35,130 nucleotides of DNA from Bdellovibrionales bacterium (GTDB lineage Bacteria > Bdellovibrionota > Bdellovibrionia > Bdellovibrionales > UBA1609), in assembly GCA_013216195.1 (NCBI GenBank), contig JABSOQ010000024.1, positions 1-35,130 of the forward strand, written 5' to 3'. The notes under the pieces are model-generated. The model had not been told where the DNA came from and did not search any database. It saw only the letters and a program-made list of their open reading frames with translations. Shown here piece by piece: positions 7,791 through 15,908 of the stretch (the first letter of the stretch is position 1; each line of letters begins with the position of its first letter). A program made the translations under genes and the position numbers.

Positions 7791-8851
7791 TCTCTCGGCA
7801 CCGTAGATACTCTTACCTCATCATTATTGCTTTCGTAATTGGCCTGGCCACTGAGCCCGTGATGGCAGCTCCTTTTTTATTTTCTCCCGCTCGAATCATC
7901 CACTTCTGCAAAAACCTCTTGGGCTATGGAGACCCCAAAACCTATAAGGTTCAAAACAGCCGCGTTCGTACCAACACTTCGACTGCAGACTACTACGGCG
8001 AATGGCAAAGTACCGCTGAAGCCGGCAGCTCTGAGAACTTTCACTTCTATGCCTACCTGCAAGACGAGGGGCTTTTGAGAATATTTGCCAGGCTTGTAGA
8101 TCATCAAAACAAAACCCGAAGTAAGATCCGCGGAAAAGAAGCACTTGATAGAGCTCTAAGGCACCTTGGTACCGACCGCATTAATGAAATTGAGGGGCAA
8201 TGGCATGCCTCGAGTGACAATCATGTCAGCTTTCGAAACGCACTGTTTGCTGGTGAAACACCTACTGATGCCGCCTACAAAACATGGACGGGAAAATTGG
8301 CTGAAGAACTTGGTTTCACTCAAGTACGGAGCATTCACGTCGCTGAGAGAGTGCTCACCATTAAGGGCCAGCCCGTAGGCAAAGCCCCGCCACCTGAAAT
8401 GAATTCTGAAAACCCCACCGACCTCAAGCAATTTGTCTACTTTGTTAGATTTGTGAAACCAACTGAAGCTCCAAAACTTCTTCAGCTTGACTCTCCCTTG
8501 TTGGCCAAATGGTATTCGGGTGGGCGAAATTTGTGGCTAACAGATATATTCTTTGGGTACCAGCTCGGCCTAAAATTCGAGAGCGATCAAATCAAGCTAC
8601 TCAACGGCTCGAAATACGAAGATGATAACGGGGTTTCTAGTGAACTGTTTAGCGTGGCAGAGCTCGTTGACGGTTTGAATTACCTACTCGACCCAGCCAA
8701 CGAGGGAACAGAGCGTGCAGAAAAAATCAAGGCTCACTACCGGTATGCACTAGAATCTTTGCAAAGGCTAAACAGGCCCACGACACACTTTGATACCTCG
8801 GGCTCAATACTGCTCGATGTGCTTGAACGCTACAGGCATGTCATCTTGTAG
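7787..8851 (+). CDS. Exported protein of unknown function, paralogue of the gene at 5605
   Basis: A 354-residue protein with an N-terminal signal peptide or anchor (hydrophobic residues about 10-26, ending VMAAP). The start at 7787 is chosen because its ATG overlaps the preceding stop (ATGA), as at the other junction of the operon; an upstream in-frame start exists but would lie inside the middle gene. It shares the full layout of the 5605 gene: VDHQNKTRSKIRGKEA, HLGTDR, W.ASSDNHVSF, AAYKTWTGKL.EELGF, then WLTDIFFGYQLGL. The TWTGK form is closer than its paralogue to the toxin-like domain remembered from polymorphic toxin C-termini. The gene ends 25 bases before the convergent clpB, with no evident terminator between them. 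Confidence 0.85.
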   Translation: MISRHRRYSYLIIIAFVIGLATEPVMAAPFLFSPARIIHFCKNLLGYGDPKTYKVQNSRVRTNTSTADYYGEWQSTAEAGSSENFHFYAYLQDEGLLRIFARLVDHQNKTRSKIRGKEALDRALRHLGTDRINEIEGQWHASSDNHVSFRNALFAGETPTDAAYKTWTGKLAEELGFTQVRSIHVAERVLTIKGQPVGKAPPPEMNSENPTDLKQFVYFVRFVKPTEAPKLLQLDSPLLAKWYSGGRNLWLTDIFFGYQLGLKFESDQIKLLNGSKYEDDNGVSSELFSVAELVDGLNYLLDPANEGTERAEKIKAHYRYALESLQRLNRPTTHFDTSGSILLDVLERYRHVIL

Positions 8852-8876
8852 CGCTACAGCAGTCGTAACAGTTTGA

Positions 8877-11474
8877 CTAAACGACTTTGATCATCACTTT
8901 CAGATCATTTGCCTCAAGCTTAACTGTGTCGCCTGAATTCACCTTTCCAGAGATCAATTCGGTTGCCAATGGGTCTAACACCTCATTTTGAATAACTCTC
9001 TTTAACGGCCTGGCACCGTAGAGCGGGTCAAACCCTCGTTTGCTCAAGAACTCAACAGCACTTGGTTGCCATTCAAGGTTGATCTTCTTTTCTTTCAGTC
9101 GCTTTTGAACTTCATTGAGTTGAATCGAAACGATTCCACTAATCTGCTCCTGCCCAAGACTCTTAAACGTTACGGTTTCATCGATTCTATTAATGAACTC
9201 AGGTCTAAAGGTCTGCTTCATTGCCTCAACTACAGCAGCTTGCTTGGCCTCATCATCAAGAGATTCATCGATCAGGGCATGGGCACCCACATTGCTGGTC
9301 ATAATGAAAACCGTATTTCGAAAATCTACAGTTCGCCCCTGCCCGTCAGTCAATCGGCCATCATCTAGAACCTGCAGCAAGACATTGAAGACATCTGGGT
9401 GCGCCTTTTCGATCTCGTCCATTAGAACGACTGAATAAGGTCGTCTACGCACTCTCTCAGTAAGCTGACCACCCTCTTCATAGCCCACATAACCTGGAGG
9501 CGCCCCGATAAGTCTCGCAACTGAATGTTTCTCCATGTACTCGCTCATATCAATTCTGACGACCGCTTCTTCCGTGTCGAACATGAACTCAGCTAATGCC
9601 TTAACGGTCTCAGTTTTACCGACCCCTGTGGGGCCTAAGAAAATAAATGAGCCAATCGGTTTGTTCGGGTCTGATATCTCAGCTCTAGCTCTCCGAATGG
9701 CATTTGAAACGGAGTGCAAGGCATGATCTTGACCCACAACACGCTCACGCAAATTGTCTTCCATAGTGAGCAGCTTATCTGATTCACTCTCAAGCATCTT
9801 TTTGACTGGCACGCCAGTCCACTTCGCAACAACTTCAGCAATCTCTTCAGGCCCAACCTCTTCTTTTAGTAAACGACCTTCGTCGTCATTGGCATCTCCG
9901 CCCTTGGCCGAACGCTCCTCATGATCTTTTAACTGCTTTTCAAGACCCGGCAGCTCTCCGTAGCGCAGTTCCGCTGCTCTTTCGAGATTGCCCTGCCTCT
10001 CGGCTTGCTCCATCTCGACCTTCAGAGTTTCAATGCGCTCTTTGATACCTTTTACGCCACCAATTTCAGACTTTTCTTTCTCCCACTGGGCTGAAAGCTC
10101 TTTGTTTTTTTCGTCGAGCTCTTTCAACTCAAGCTGAAGAGCAGAAAGCCGCTCTTTCACTTCGCTTGAAGACTCTTTCTTTAGCGCCTCTCTCTCGATC
10201 TGCAGCTGCACCATCTTTCTCTGAATTTCGTCGATCTCTTGTGGAACTGAATTGATCTCAATACTCAGCCGAGACGCCGCTTCGTCCATAAGATCAATGG
10301 CTTTATCAGGCAAAAACCTAGAAGTGATGTAGCGATGTGACAGCTTCACAGCATTCAATATGGCAGAGTCAGTGATTCTGACCCCATGATGGACCTCATA
10401 TTTTTCTTTCAGACCTCGCAAGATCGTGATGGCATCGTGAACAGAAGGCTCTTCAACAAGCACGGTTTGAAAGCGTCTCTCGAGAGCTTTGTCTTTTTCG
10501 ATATACTTCTTGTGCTCATCTAATGTTGTAGCTCCAATACAGCGGAGCTCTCCCCGAGCGAGAGCCGGCTTCAGAATCTGACCGGCATCCATGGCGCCAT
10601 CGGTTTTACCAGCCCCGACAAGTGTGTGAATCTCATCGATGAACAAGACAATCTCTCCCGCCGAATCTGTGACTTCTTTGATCACAGCTTTCAATCGATC
10701 TTCAAACTCACCACGATATTTCGCTCCAGCGATCAGGGCACCCATATCAAGAGCCATCAGTTTTTTGTTTATCAATACACTTGGCACATCACCGTTCACG
10801 ATGCGTACCGCAAGCCCCTCAGCTATTGCAGTTTTGCCGACACCCGGCTCACCTATTAGCACTGGGTTGTTTTTTGTTCGTCTTGATAGCACTTGAACAA
10901 CTCTGCGTATCTCTTCATCTCTACCCACTACGGGGTCGAGCTTGCCATCTGCTGCTAGCTCTGTAAGGTCTCGTGCATACTTCTTCAGGGCATCAAACTT
11001 GTTTTCAGGGTTATCATCTGTGACTTTTTGAGAGCCTCTCATTTTACCAAGAGCTTCTTTAAATGCCTCTGGCCTCAGGCCACCTTTTTCTAAGGCACCG
11101 ATCACACTCTTAGGGCCGACGCTGAAAGCAGACAACACAAAGTGCTCAGTGCTAATGTACTGATCGCCCATGTCACCGGCCTCTTTTTCGGCCTGATTGA
11201 ACACTTTCACTAACTCTGGGCTGGCCACCACCTTGACCCCTTCGCCAGATACCTGCGACAAACCGTCAATAACGTCAGTCAAAGCCGATTTGATTGAACT
11301 CAGGTCACCACCTGCTGAAGAGGCTACGGAAGGCACAATGCCTCCGGGCTGACTCATCAATTCAAATACAAGATGGGCAACCTCAACTGAGCTATGGCCG
11401 GCTCTTTCGGCAGCCTTAGCAGCTGTCTGCATGGCCTCTTGGCTCTTTTGTGTCATTTTCTCTATGTCGTTCAT
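8877..11474 (-). CDS. clpB: Protein disaggregase ClpB
   Basis: An 865-residue Hsp100 chaperone, normal length for ClpB, which with DnaK pulls proteins out of aggregates in the cytoplasm. Order of parts: Clp N-domain (about 1-145), first AAA+ domain with Walker A GEPGVGKT near 208-215 and Walker [10 protein letters not shown], the long charged coiled-coil middle domain that separates ClpB from ClpA and ClpC (about 400-525), and a second AAA+ domain with GPTGVGKT near 610-617 and [14 protein letters not shown], then the C-terminal domain. The start follows AAGGA with suitable spacing. It is a single-gene unit facing 11610 across 135 bases; I could not make out a convincing heat-shock promoter there. 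Confidence 0.97.
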   Translation of the reverse strand: MNDIEKMTQKSQEAMQTAAKAAERAGHSSVEVAHLVFELMSQPGGIVPSVASSAGGDLSSIKSALTDVIDGLSQVSGEGVKVVASPELVKVFNQAEKEAGDMGDQYISTEHFVLSAFSVGPKSVIGALEKGGLRPEAFKEALGKMRGSQKVTDDNPENKFDALKKYARDLTELAADGKLDPVVGRDEEIRRVVQVLSRRTKNNPVLIGEPGVGKTAIAEGLAVRIVNGDVPSVLINKKLMALDMGALIAGAKYRGEFEDRLKAVIKEVTDSAGEIVLFIDEIHTLVGAGKTDGAMDAGQILKPALARGELRCIGATTLDEHKKYIEKDKALERRFQTVLVEEPSVHDAITILRGLKEKYEVHHGVRITDSAILNAVKLSHRYITSRFLPDKAIDLMDEAASRLSIEINSVPQEIDEIQRKMVQLQIEREALKKESSSEVKERLSALQLELKELDEKNKELSAQWEKEKSEIGGVKGIKERIETLKVEMEQAERQGNLERAAELRYGELPGLEKQLKDHEERSAKGGDANDDEGRLLKEEVGPEEIAEVVAKWTGVPVKKMLESESDKLLTMEDNLRERVVGQDHALHSVSNAIRRARAEISDPNKPIGSFIFLGPTGVGKTETVKALAEFMFDTEEAVVRIDMSEYMEKHSVARLIGAPPGYVGYEEGGQLTERVRRRPYSVVLMDEIEKAHPDVFNVLLQVLDDGRLTDGQGRTVDFRNTVFIMTSNVGAHALIDESLDDEAKQAAVVEAMKQTFRPEFINRIDETVTFKSLGQEQISGIVSIQLNEVQKRLKEKKINLEWQPSAVEFLSKRGFDPLYGARPLKRVIQNEVLDPLATELISGKVNSGDTVKLEANDLKVMIKVV

Positions 11475-11609
11475 ACCCTCGTCCTTGCCTATTTCTTCAA
11501 CTATCTATACATTCGCTGATTCGGTCTTCAAATCAAACACAAAGGGGTTACAGCACAAATCTGAGCTGTTCCATACCTTAAAACTGAGTTCAAAAGGGCT
11601 TTTGTCAAT

Positions 11610-11852
11610 ATGAAAAAACCAAAGGACCCAGTCCAGAGATCTAAGCGAAGTGTGATCAAGGATAAGATTGATCCAAGAGAGTTTCAAAATCTGAATCTAA
11701 TATTTTGCTGTGAACAGTGCTCTCACTTTGATGGCCCTAATGAGTTCTGTACGATTGGCTACGACGCCTCAAAACACCTAAAGCGTGTTCAAATGCATGA
11801 CTATTACCTAAGCGGCCGCATGGCCCAATGCCGCTTTGGAGAGGTCGACTAA
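11610..11852 (+). CDS. Small cysteine-containing protein of unknown function
   Basis: An 80-residue protein with a basic N-terminus and four cysteines in a pattern that could bind a metal ion: FCCEQCSHF, FCTIGY and AQCRFGE. No signal peptide or membrane segment is seen. It lies divergent from clpB, and the next gene starts about 205 bases downstream, a gap in which I see no convincing gene. A weak frame runs through part of the gap but overlaps the next signal peptide in another phase. No strong Shine-Dalgarno is present. I do not recognise the family, but the compact cysteine layout makes it likely to be real. Confidence 0.65.
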   Translation: MKKPKDPVQRSKRSVIKDKIDPREFQNLNLIFCCEQCSHFDGPNEFCTIGYDASKHLKRVQMHDYYLSGRMAQCRFGEVD

Positions 11853-12057
11853 GAGTCACGCTTGCCCGCCCCCACAGCCACTGAAGGTTTCTTTTACAGC
11901 TTTACATCACAAATGCGTCAAGGCGCCGAAATTGAGCCCCAGGTCAAGCCTCCGAGATCAGCTCTAAAATACGAGCTTCTGAACGATCTCAGTGCGGTCT
12001 CTTTCTTGAAACTCTGGGGTGTAGGTAAGCGTAGTCGAAACATATTTGGAGACTCAT

Positions 12058-12540
12058 ATGAGAAATCTACGCACTTTTGGGCTCGGCCTTACATTGGTTC
12101 TTACCTTCGTCATATTACCTGAGCCCTCTTACTCAAGAACAAATTCAGACTTTGAAACACAGTCTCAAACTTCTGGTTACAACCATGATAATTCTGGTAC
12201 GCAAACTACCAAATGGATCGCAAATGTTTGCTATCTTACGCAAGACAATGGGGCCATAGAGCCAATTGCTCTTGAGCAAACCTCGGAGCTTTGCCCAAAA
12301 CTTCGAGACGACTCTCAAGTTGAAGATGCCTACACAAACCTTGCCTTCTTTTGGAAGAGAAAGAACTGCCGCTGGGTCTGTGCACAAATGGGTGCTAGAC
12401 ACCACAACTTATGGCAGCGGAGGAATGGTTTGCGGGCGATACGTAAAAATATGCAACTGAACAGCTCATTTTTGAAAGCCAACTCAACGAAAAACTGTGC
12501 TCAAACTAAAGCCCGGCATGTCTTATTCCGATACATGTAA
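12058..12540 (+). CDS. Putative small exported protein, reading frame suspect at its end
   Basis: A frame of 160 residues with a signal peptide (hydrophobic residues 8-24, ending PSYSRT). The ATG is supported by GGAG six bases upstream. The mature part begins with a serine/threonine/asparagine-rich stretch and contains several cysteines (NVCYL, ELCPKL, NCRWVC). From about base 12350 onward the composition becomes unusual (RHHNLWQRRNGLRA). The +1 frame over 12370-12460 also gives a plausible cysteine-bearing exported sequence, so a frameshift cannot be excluded. The next frame begins 15 bases on. Family not recognised. It may be part of a decaying locus, since the neighbour carries an in-frame stop. 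Confidence 0.45.
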   Translation: MRNLRTFGLGLTLVLTFVILPEPSYSRTNSDFETQSQTSGYNHDNSGTQTTKWIANVCYLTQDNGAIEPIALEQTSELCPKLRDDSQVEDAYTNLAFFWKRKNCRWVCAQMGARHHNLWQRRNGLRAIRKNMQLNSSFLKANSTKNCAQTKARHVLFRYM

Positions 12541-12554
12541 TGCTGGGAGAGAAG

Positions 12555-13340
12555 ATGTACCTTTTTCGTTTGCTGTTCTTAGTGGCTCTGCAATGCACTG
12601 CAAGTGCTATGGCCCAAGGTTTTGTCGAAGGCACCGTCGATTACGGCTCTAGCCGTGAAGATGACCGTTACAAGCCCGTGTCAGCATACATGCAGTATGA
12701 TGAGGCCACTGGTCAGTACGCAATTCATCGCTGCCCTGTCAACGGCCAAGGGCCGGTAGGAGAAGTGCCCTGCACCCTGCACTTTGTGGGCACTTATGAT
12801 GAGATTTGCCGCATAGAAAAGAGTCACAAAAGGTTCATGACTGTCTTCACTGCTCTGGGCTCAGCTGTTCTTACCTCGATTACATGAGGAACCAGCCTTC
12901 TGGGTTTATCGCCAGAGCTCAGCCTCGCTGTTGATGCAATTCGAGCAGGTAAGAGACTCAGCGAGGTCACGGATTGCCCACGCACTCTGGCCTTGACCCT
13001 CGCTGGCCACATGAATGACGGCGTAATTCGAGAAGACCCCGAAAACCTAGGCGAAGTGGGCAAATTGCTTGCACCGCTAGGGGCTGCAAGATGGGCGGCC
13101 TGTCGTAGAGCTAGAGAGAGACTTGAGCGCGAAGGTGGGGGCTCACCGTTTGAAGAACCCGAGCAGTGCTCATCAATCGATGCCTCGACTTATTATCATA
13201 TTCGGGTGATCAATAGAGAATCTGAGCTCGACGTAAGGGTGAGGCCCCAGCCAGGCAGGACCCTGCGGTTTCCTGCTGCTGCTGAAGCTCCAGCGGCTGT
13301 CGACAGAAGCCGACCTGCCGCAGACGTTGAGTCGAGGTAA
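12555..13340 (+). pseudogene. Exported-protein gene broken by an in-frame TGA at 12885-12887
   Basis: The frame opens at 12555 (ATG after GGGAGAGAAG) with a signal peptide whose hydrophobic part ends TASAMAQ. It runs 110 codons to a TGA at 12885-12887. The same frame then stays open for another 150 codons to a TAA at 13338-13340, with ordinary codon use and a composition like a protein (for example LSPELSLAVDAIRAGKRL and EDPENLGEVGKLLAPL). The TGA falls inside a hydrophobic stretch. The simplest reading is a recent nonsense mutation or a sequence error in one gene of about 261 codons. Two separate genes are less likely because the second half has no good start. Selenocysteine or read-through is possible but nothing supports it. 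Family not recognised. Confidence 0.6.
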
Positions 13341-13370
13341 TCATTCAACCAAACCCAGACCTTTGCGGTT

Positions 13371-13399
13371 TTGGCATCTTGAGCTTTTACCAGCATAAT
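13371..13399 (+). promoter_or_regulatory. Sigma-70-type promoter of the hydrolase gene
   Basis: TTGGCA (13371-13376) and CATAAT (13394-13399) are separated by 17 bases, a good match to the main vegetative promoter. The predicted start of transcription, near 13406, is only about four bases before the ATG at 13410. No Shine-Dalgarno sequence is present, so this message too may be nearly leaderless. Confidence 0.45.
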
Positions 13400-13409
13400 A
13401 AATGAAGCC

Positions 13410-14321
13410 ATGGAACTCAGTCTTTATATAGTCGCATTTTCGGCAATCGCCCTCGTGGTTGTAGCAGCAGTCGTACTCAGCAAAAGAGTTTCTCGACTTA
13501 AAGTCAGTGCCCCTGAGGCGTTTGAACATATTCTCACGGTAGACGACTTTGAGATCTTTTATCAAGACTCCGGCAGAGGGCCTGGTCTGCTGTTTCTGCA
13601 TGGTATCGGGGCTTCAAGCTTTAGCTGGAGATTTCAATTGAATGAGTTCTCAAAAACTCACAGAGTCGTGGTGCCTGACTTGCCAGGCTTTGGCAGATCG
13701 TCAAAGCTAACCAACAAAGAATACGATTTGATTAGCCAACGAGACAGACTGATCGAGTTCATCGAAAGGGTCGGCTTAAAAAAAGTGGTCATTGTCGGCA
13801 GCTCTATGGGAGCCCTCATAGCTCTTGCAATAGCTGAAGCTAGACCCTCGTGGGTCGAAAAGCTCATTTTACTTGGGCCAGCCACGGAACCCCAGCTTGC
13901 ACCAAAGGGGCTGCATCAAATCAGCTGGTCGGCAGCCTTCTTTAAACCCTGGGTTGGCCAAAAGACTATCGAACTGATTATGAAAACGGTTTTCGTAAAC
14001 CCAGACGTAATAAACAAAGAAACCATAGCCAAATACAGTGAGCCCTACCAAGATACTGCTGCCATTCAGACTTTCATCAAATCTCTTAAAACACTCAGAT
14101 TTAAAAAAACTCAGCAACTGCTTCCCAAAATTTTAGCCAAGTCTCTTATACTCTATGGTCAAAAAGATGCGAGTGTTCCGCAATGGGTAGTCGAAAAACT
14201 TGCGAGGGAACTACCTAACTCTCAGCTCATTATGCACCCTGATCTTGGCCACCACTTACATGAAGACAACCCCACTTGGACGAACGCTAAAATCTCTGAT
14301 TTCCTCAATCCAAATGCCTAG
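13410..14321 (+). CDS. Membrane-anchored alpha/beta hydrolase
   Basis: A 303-residue alpha/beta-hydrolase-fold enzyme with an N-terminal membrane anchor (hydrophobic residues 4-24). The catalytic set is visible: oxyanion-hole motif FLHGIG, nucleophile elbow GSSMG with Ser132, an acid in YGQKDASVP, and the histidine in DLGHHLHEDNP. The cap region has the usual variable sequence. The family includes esterases, lipases and C-C bond hydrolases; nothing here fixes the substrate. It is probably attached to the cytoplasmic membrane facing the periplasm, or is exported with an uncleaved signal. It is followed by the flagellin regulatory region, and no operon partner is evident. Confidence 0.9.
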   Translation: MELSLYIVAFSAIALVVVAAVVLSKRVSRLKVSAPEAFEHILTVDDFEIFYQDSGRGPGLLFLHGIGASSFSWRFQLNEFSKTHRVVVPDLPGFGRSSKLTNKEYDLISQRDRLIEFIERVGLKKVVIVGSSMGALIALAIAEARPSWVEKLILLGPATEPQLAPKGLHQISWSAAFFKPWVGQKTIELIMKTVFVNPDVINKETIAKYSEPYQDTAAIQTFIKSLKTLRFKKTQQLLPKILAKSLILYGQKDASVPQWVVEKLARELPNSQLIMHPDLGHHLHEDNPTWTNAKISDFLNPNA

Positions 14322-14411
14322 CTTTCAAGACTCGACTCGACTCGACACCTTACTGAAATCCAGTCTAGAAGAGGCTTTCAAACAACTCACCAAAGTCTCG
14401 GAATCAACACT

Positions 14412-14427
14412 GAGGTCTTAAGACCTC
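14412..14427. repeat. Perfect 16-base palindrome upstream of flagellin
   Basis: GAGGTCTTAAGACCTC is its own reverse complement. It lies 56 bases upstream of the -35 element of the flagellin promoter, in non-coding sequence. It could be an operator for a dimeric regulator. About half such a palindrome would be expected by chance in a window of this size, so the evidence is position, not rarity. A short triple CTCGA repeat lies nearby at 14331-14345. Confidence 0.35.
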
Positions 14428-14483
14428 GATCAATCAAAGGGCCAAGTTTAGGGGATAGAAGTCCAAATTAGCCACACGTCCTG

Positions 14484-14510
14484 TCAAGAAACCGTCTGGG
14501 TTCCCGAAAA
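14484..14510 (+). promoter_or_regulatory. Sigma-28 (FliA)-like promoter of flagellin
   Basis: TCAAGAAA (14484-14491), an 11-base spacer, and CCCGAAAA (14503-14510) follow the sigma-28 consensus TAAAGTTT-N11-GCCGATAA in spacing and in the core positions AAG and CCGA.AA. Transcription would start near 14517, about 238 bases before the flagellin ATG. FliA control of flagellin is general in flagellated bacteria, and the gene downstream is a flagellin. Confidence 0.65.
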
Positions 14511-14517
14511 CTAAAGT

Positions 14518-14755
14518 GTCAAAGGCACATGAATGCATTTGGCAAATCGAGAAAAGAGATTTGTTGAACAACTTACAAAGGAGGCTACTCAAGGACGGAA
14601 ATACCGTACACGGAAATGGAAGGAAACAGAAACTTTCCATTTGATTAAGTACCAAAACAAATTTTTGACGGCTCGGATGCCGACCCTACGACAAGGGTTC
14701 TTACAAGGAGGATGAATTATGAAGTTAGATTTTTAAAAATAATTGGAGGTTTTAA
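14518..14755 (+). other. Long flagellin leader with a five-codon mini-ORF
   Basis: This is the predicted 5' untranslated region of flagellin. It holds a perfect Shine-Dalgarno AAGGAGG (14705-14711) seven bases before a tiny frame, MKLDF-stop (14719-14736), which ends 19 bases before the flagellin start. Another frame of 60 codons (14533-14715, start preceded by AAAGG) gives a basic peptide that may be an accident. A short hairpin CCCT/AGGG lies at 14693-14698 and nearby bases. The leader could control translation of flagellin. The rest of the gap back to 14322 holds the promoter and the palindrome listed separately, and nothing else I can identify. Confidence 0.4.
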
Positions 14756-15589
14756 ATGGGAATGCGAGTATCAACAAACATCGCTGCGATCAACGCTCAA
14801 AGAAACTTGAACGGCAGCCAGATGAATATCAGTGACAGCTTGGCCAAATTGGCGAGCGGTAGCAGAATCAACAAAGCGGCTGACGATGCAGCTGGTTTAG
14901 CGATTTCTGAAAACTTAAAAGCGCAGATCAGATCTGCTAGACAAGCCAATCGTAACGCAAACGATGGTATCTCAATGGTTCAAACTGCTGAGGGTGGATT
15001 GAACGAAGTCGGTAACATCATCATCAGAATGAGAGAGTTGGGAATCCAAGCGGCTTCTGACACTGTTGGTGAGAACGAAAGAGGTTTCATCGATAAAGAA
15101 ATTCAACAGCTCAAAAACGAACTTCAACGTATCTCTAAAGTAACTACTTGGGGTAAAACTAAGCTTCTCGATGGTTCAACTGAGGCTTTCGATTTCCAAG
15201 TTGGTATTTACAATGATGAGTTCGAAGACAGAATCACTTTTGACTCTGCTTCAAACGTTGCAACACTAGATGCTTTGGGTCTTGATGGACTTGACTACAC
15301 TTCTAAAGAAGGTGCTCAAGAAGCTCTTCAAGCTCTAGATGACGCTCAAGTAAACGTAAACAGCATGAGATCAGACCTTGGTGCTCTTCAAAACAGATTG
15401 CTATCTACAACTAACAACTTGTTAGTTGCGGAAGAGAACATGTCTGCAGCTAACAGCCGAATTCGAGACACGGATGTAGCGGATGCTTCTGCTGAGCTGA
15501 CTAAGAACAACATTTTGCTTCAGGCTTCTACTGCTTCTTTGGCTCAAGCCAACCAGAAGAACTCAGTGGCTCTTAGCTTGATTGGCTAA
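14756..15589 (+). CDS. fliC: Flagellin, short form
   Basis: A 277-residue flagellin, the filament subunit. The N-terminal D0/D1 part (MGMRVSTNIAAINAQRNL, LASGSRINKAADDAAGLAIS, GISMVQTAEGGLNEV) and the C-terminal D1/D0 part (LGALQNRLLSTTNNL, RIRDTDVADASAELTK, ending NSVALSLIG) are complete. The variable middle is reduced to about 70 residues, which fits short flagellins such as those of Bdellovibrio. The start follows GGAGGT by six bases. It stands alone, with its own sigma-28-like promoter and terminator and no other flagellar gene nearby, so it is probably one of several flagellin copies in the genome. Confidence 0.97.
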   Translation: MGMRVSTNIAAINAQRNLNGSQMNISDSLAKLASGSRINKAADDAAGLAISENLKAQIRSARQANRNANDGISMVQTAEGGLNEVGNIIIRMRELGIQAASDTVGENERGFIDKEIQQLKNELQRISKVTTWGKTKLLDGSTEAFDFQVGIYNDEFEDRITFDSASNVATLDALGLDGLDYTSKEGAQEALQALDDAQVNVNSMRSDLGALQNRLLSTTNNLLVAEENMSAANSRIRDTDVADASAELTKNNILLQASTASLAQANQKNSVALSLIG

Positions 15590-15615
15590 TAGTTCAATCA
15601 AATCGAACAACCTGA

Positions 15616-15646
15616 AACCGGTGGTTACCAAGCCACCGGTTTTTTT
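15616..15646 (+). terminator. Rho-independent terminator of flagellin
   Basis: A nine-base-pair stem, AACCGGTGG pairing with CCACCGGTT around an eight-base loop, is followed directly by a run of T. It lies 26 bases after the flagellin stop. Confidence 0.93.
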
Positions 15647-15908
15647 GTGCCCTGCCCTAGCTCAATGTGGCCCACCTTTTCATTTTCTAGAGGCCAAGTG
15701 TACCAACCATGCCAATCACAGCAGACACAGCAAGATACGGCCGATAGAGCCAGAATCGAGTCCACAGGCAGCGACACTTTGCAGAAACCAGTAGAAATCC
15801 GGTTCAGACTCAAGCCTCTTGCCCTTTTTTGCTAGGCAGCTGTTTGAATTCCTTTTACTATTTGTGGGTATGATTTTTTAGAACTTGAGTATTTGAGGAG
15901 CACCCATA
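15647..15908 (+). other. Intergenic region before the lysine-rich gene, possible promoter
   Basis: No convincing gene is seen here; short frames exist on both strands but lack start signals. A possible promoter is TTGAAT (15844-15849) with TATGAT (15869-15874), although the spacer of 19 bases is long. The start of the lysine-rich gene has a good Shine-Dalgarno, GAGGAG, eight bases upstream. A GCCGATAG at 15740-15747 looks like a sigma-28 -10 box, but no matching -35 lies upstream. Confidence 0.35.

Noticed and set aside
11862-12122. An 86-codon plus-strand frame after the small cysteine protein
   Set aside because: It has a TTG start without Shine-Dalgarno and overlaps the well-supported signal peptide of the gene at 12058 in another phase.
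12370-12460. The +1 frame in the 12058 gene as proof of a frameshift
   Set aside because: It gives a plausible sequence, but it ends at a stop soon after and no homologue is known to me, so it stays a suspicion only.
14434-14655. A 73-codon minus-strand frame upstream of flagellin
   Set aside because: No ribosome-binding site; it covers the flagellin promoter and leader, and its composition is not protein-like.
15740-15747. GCCGATAG as a sigma-28 -10 box
   Set aside because: No TAAAG-like element stands at the required distance, and the next gene is about 160 bases away.
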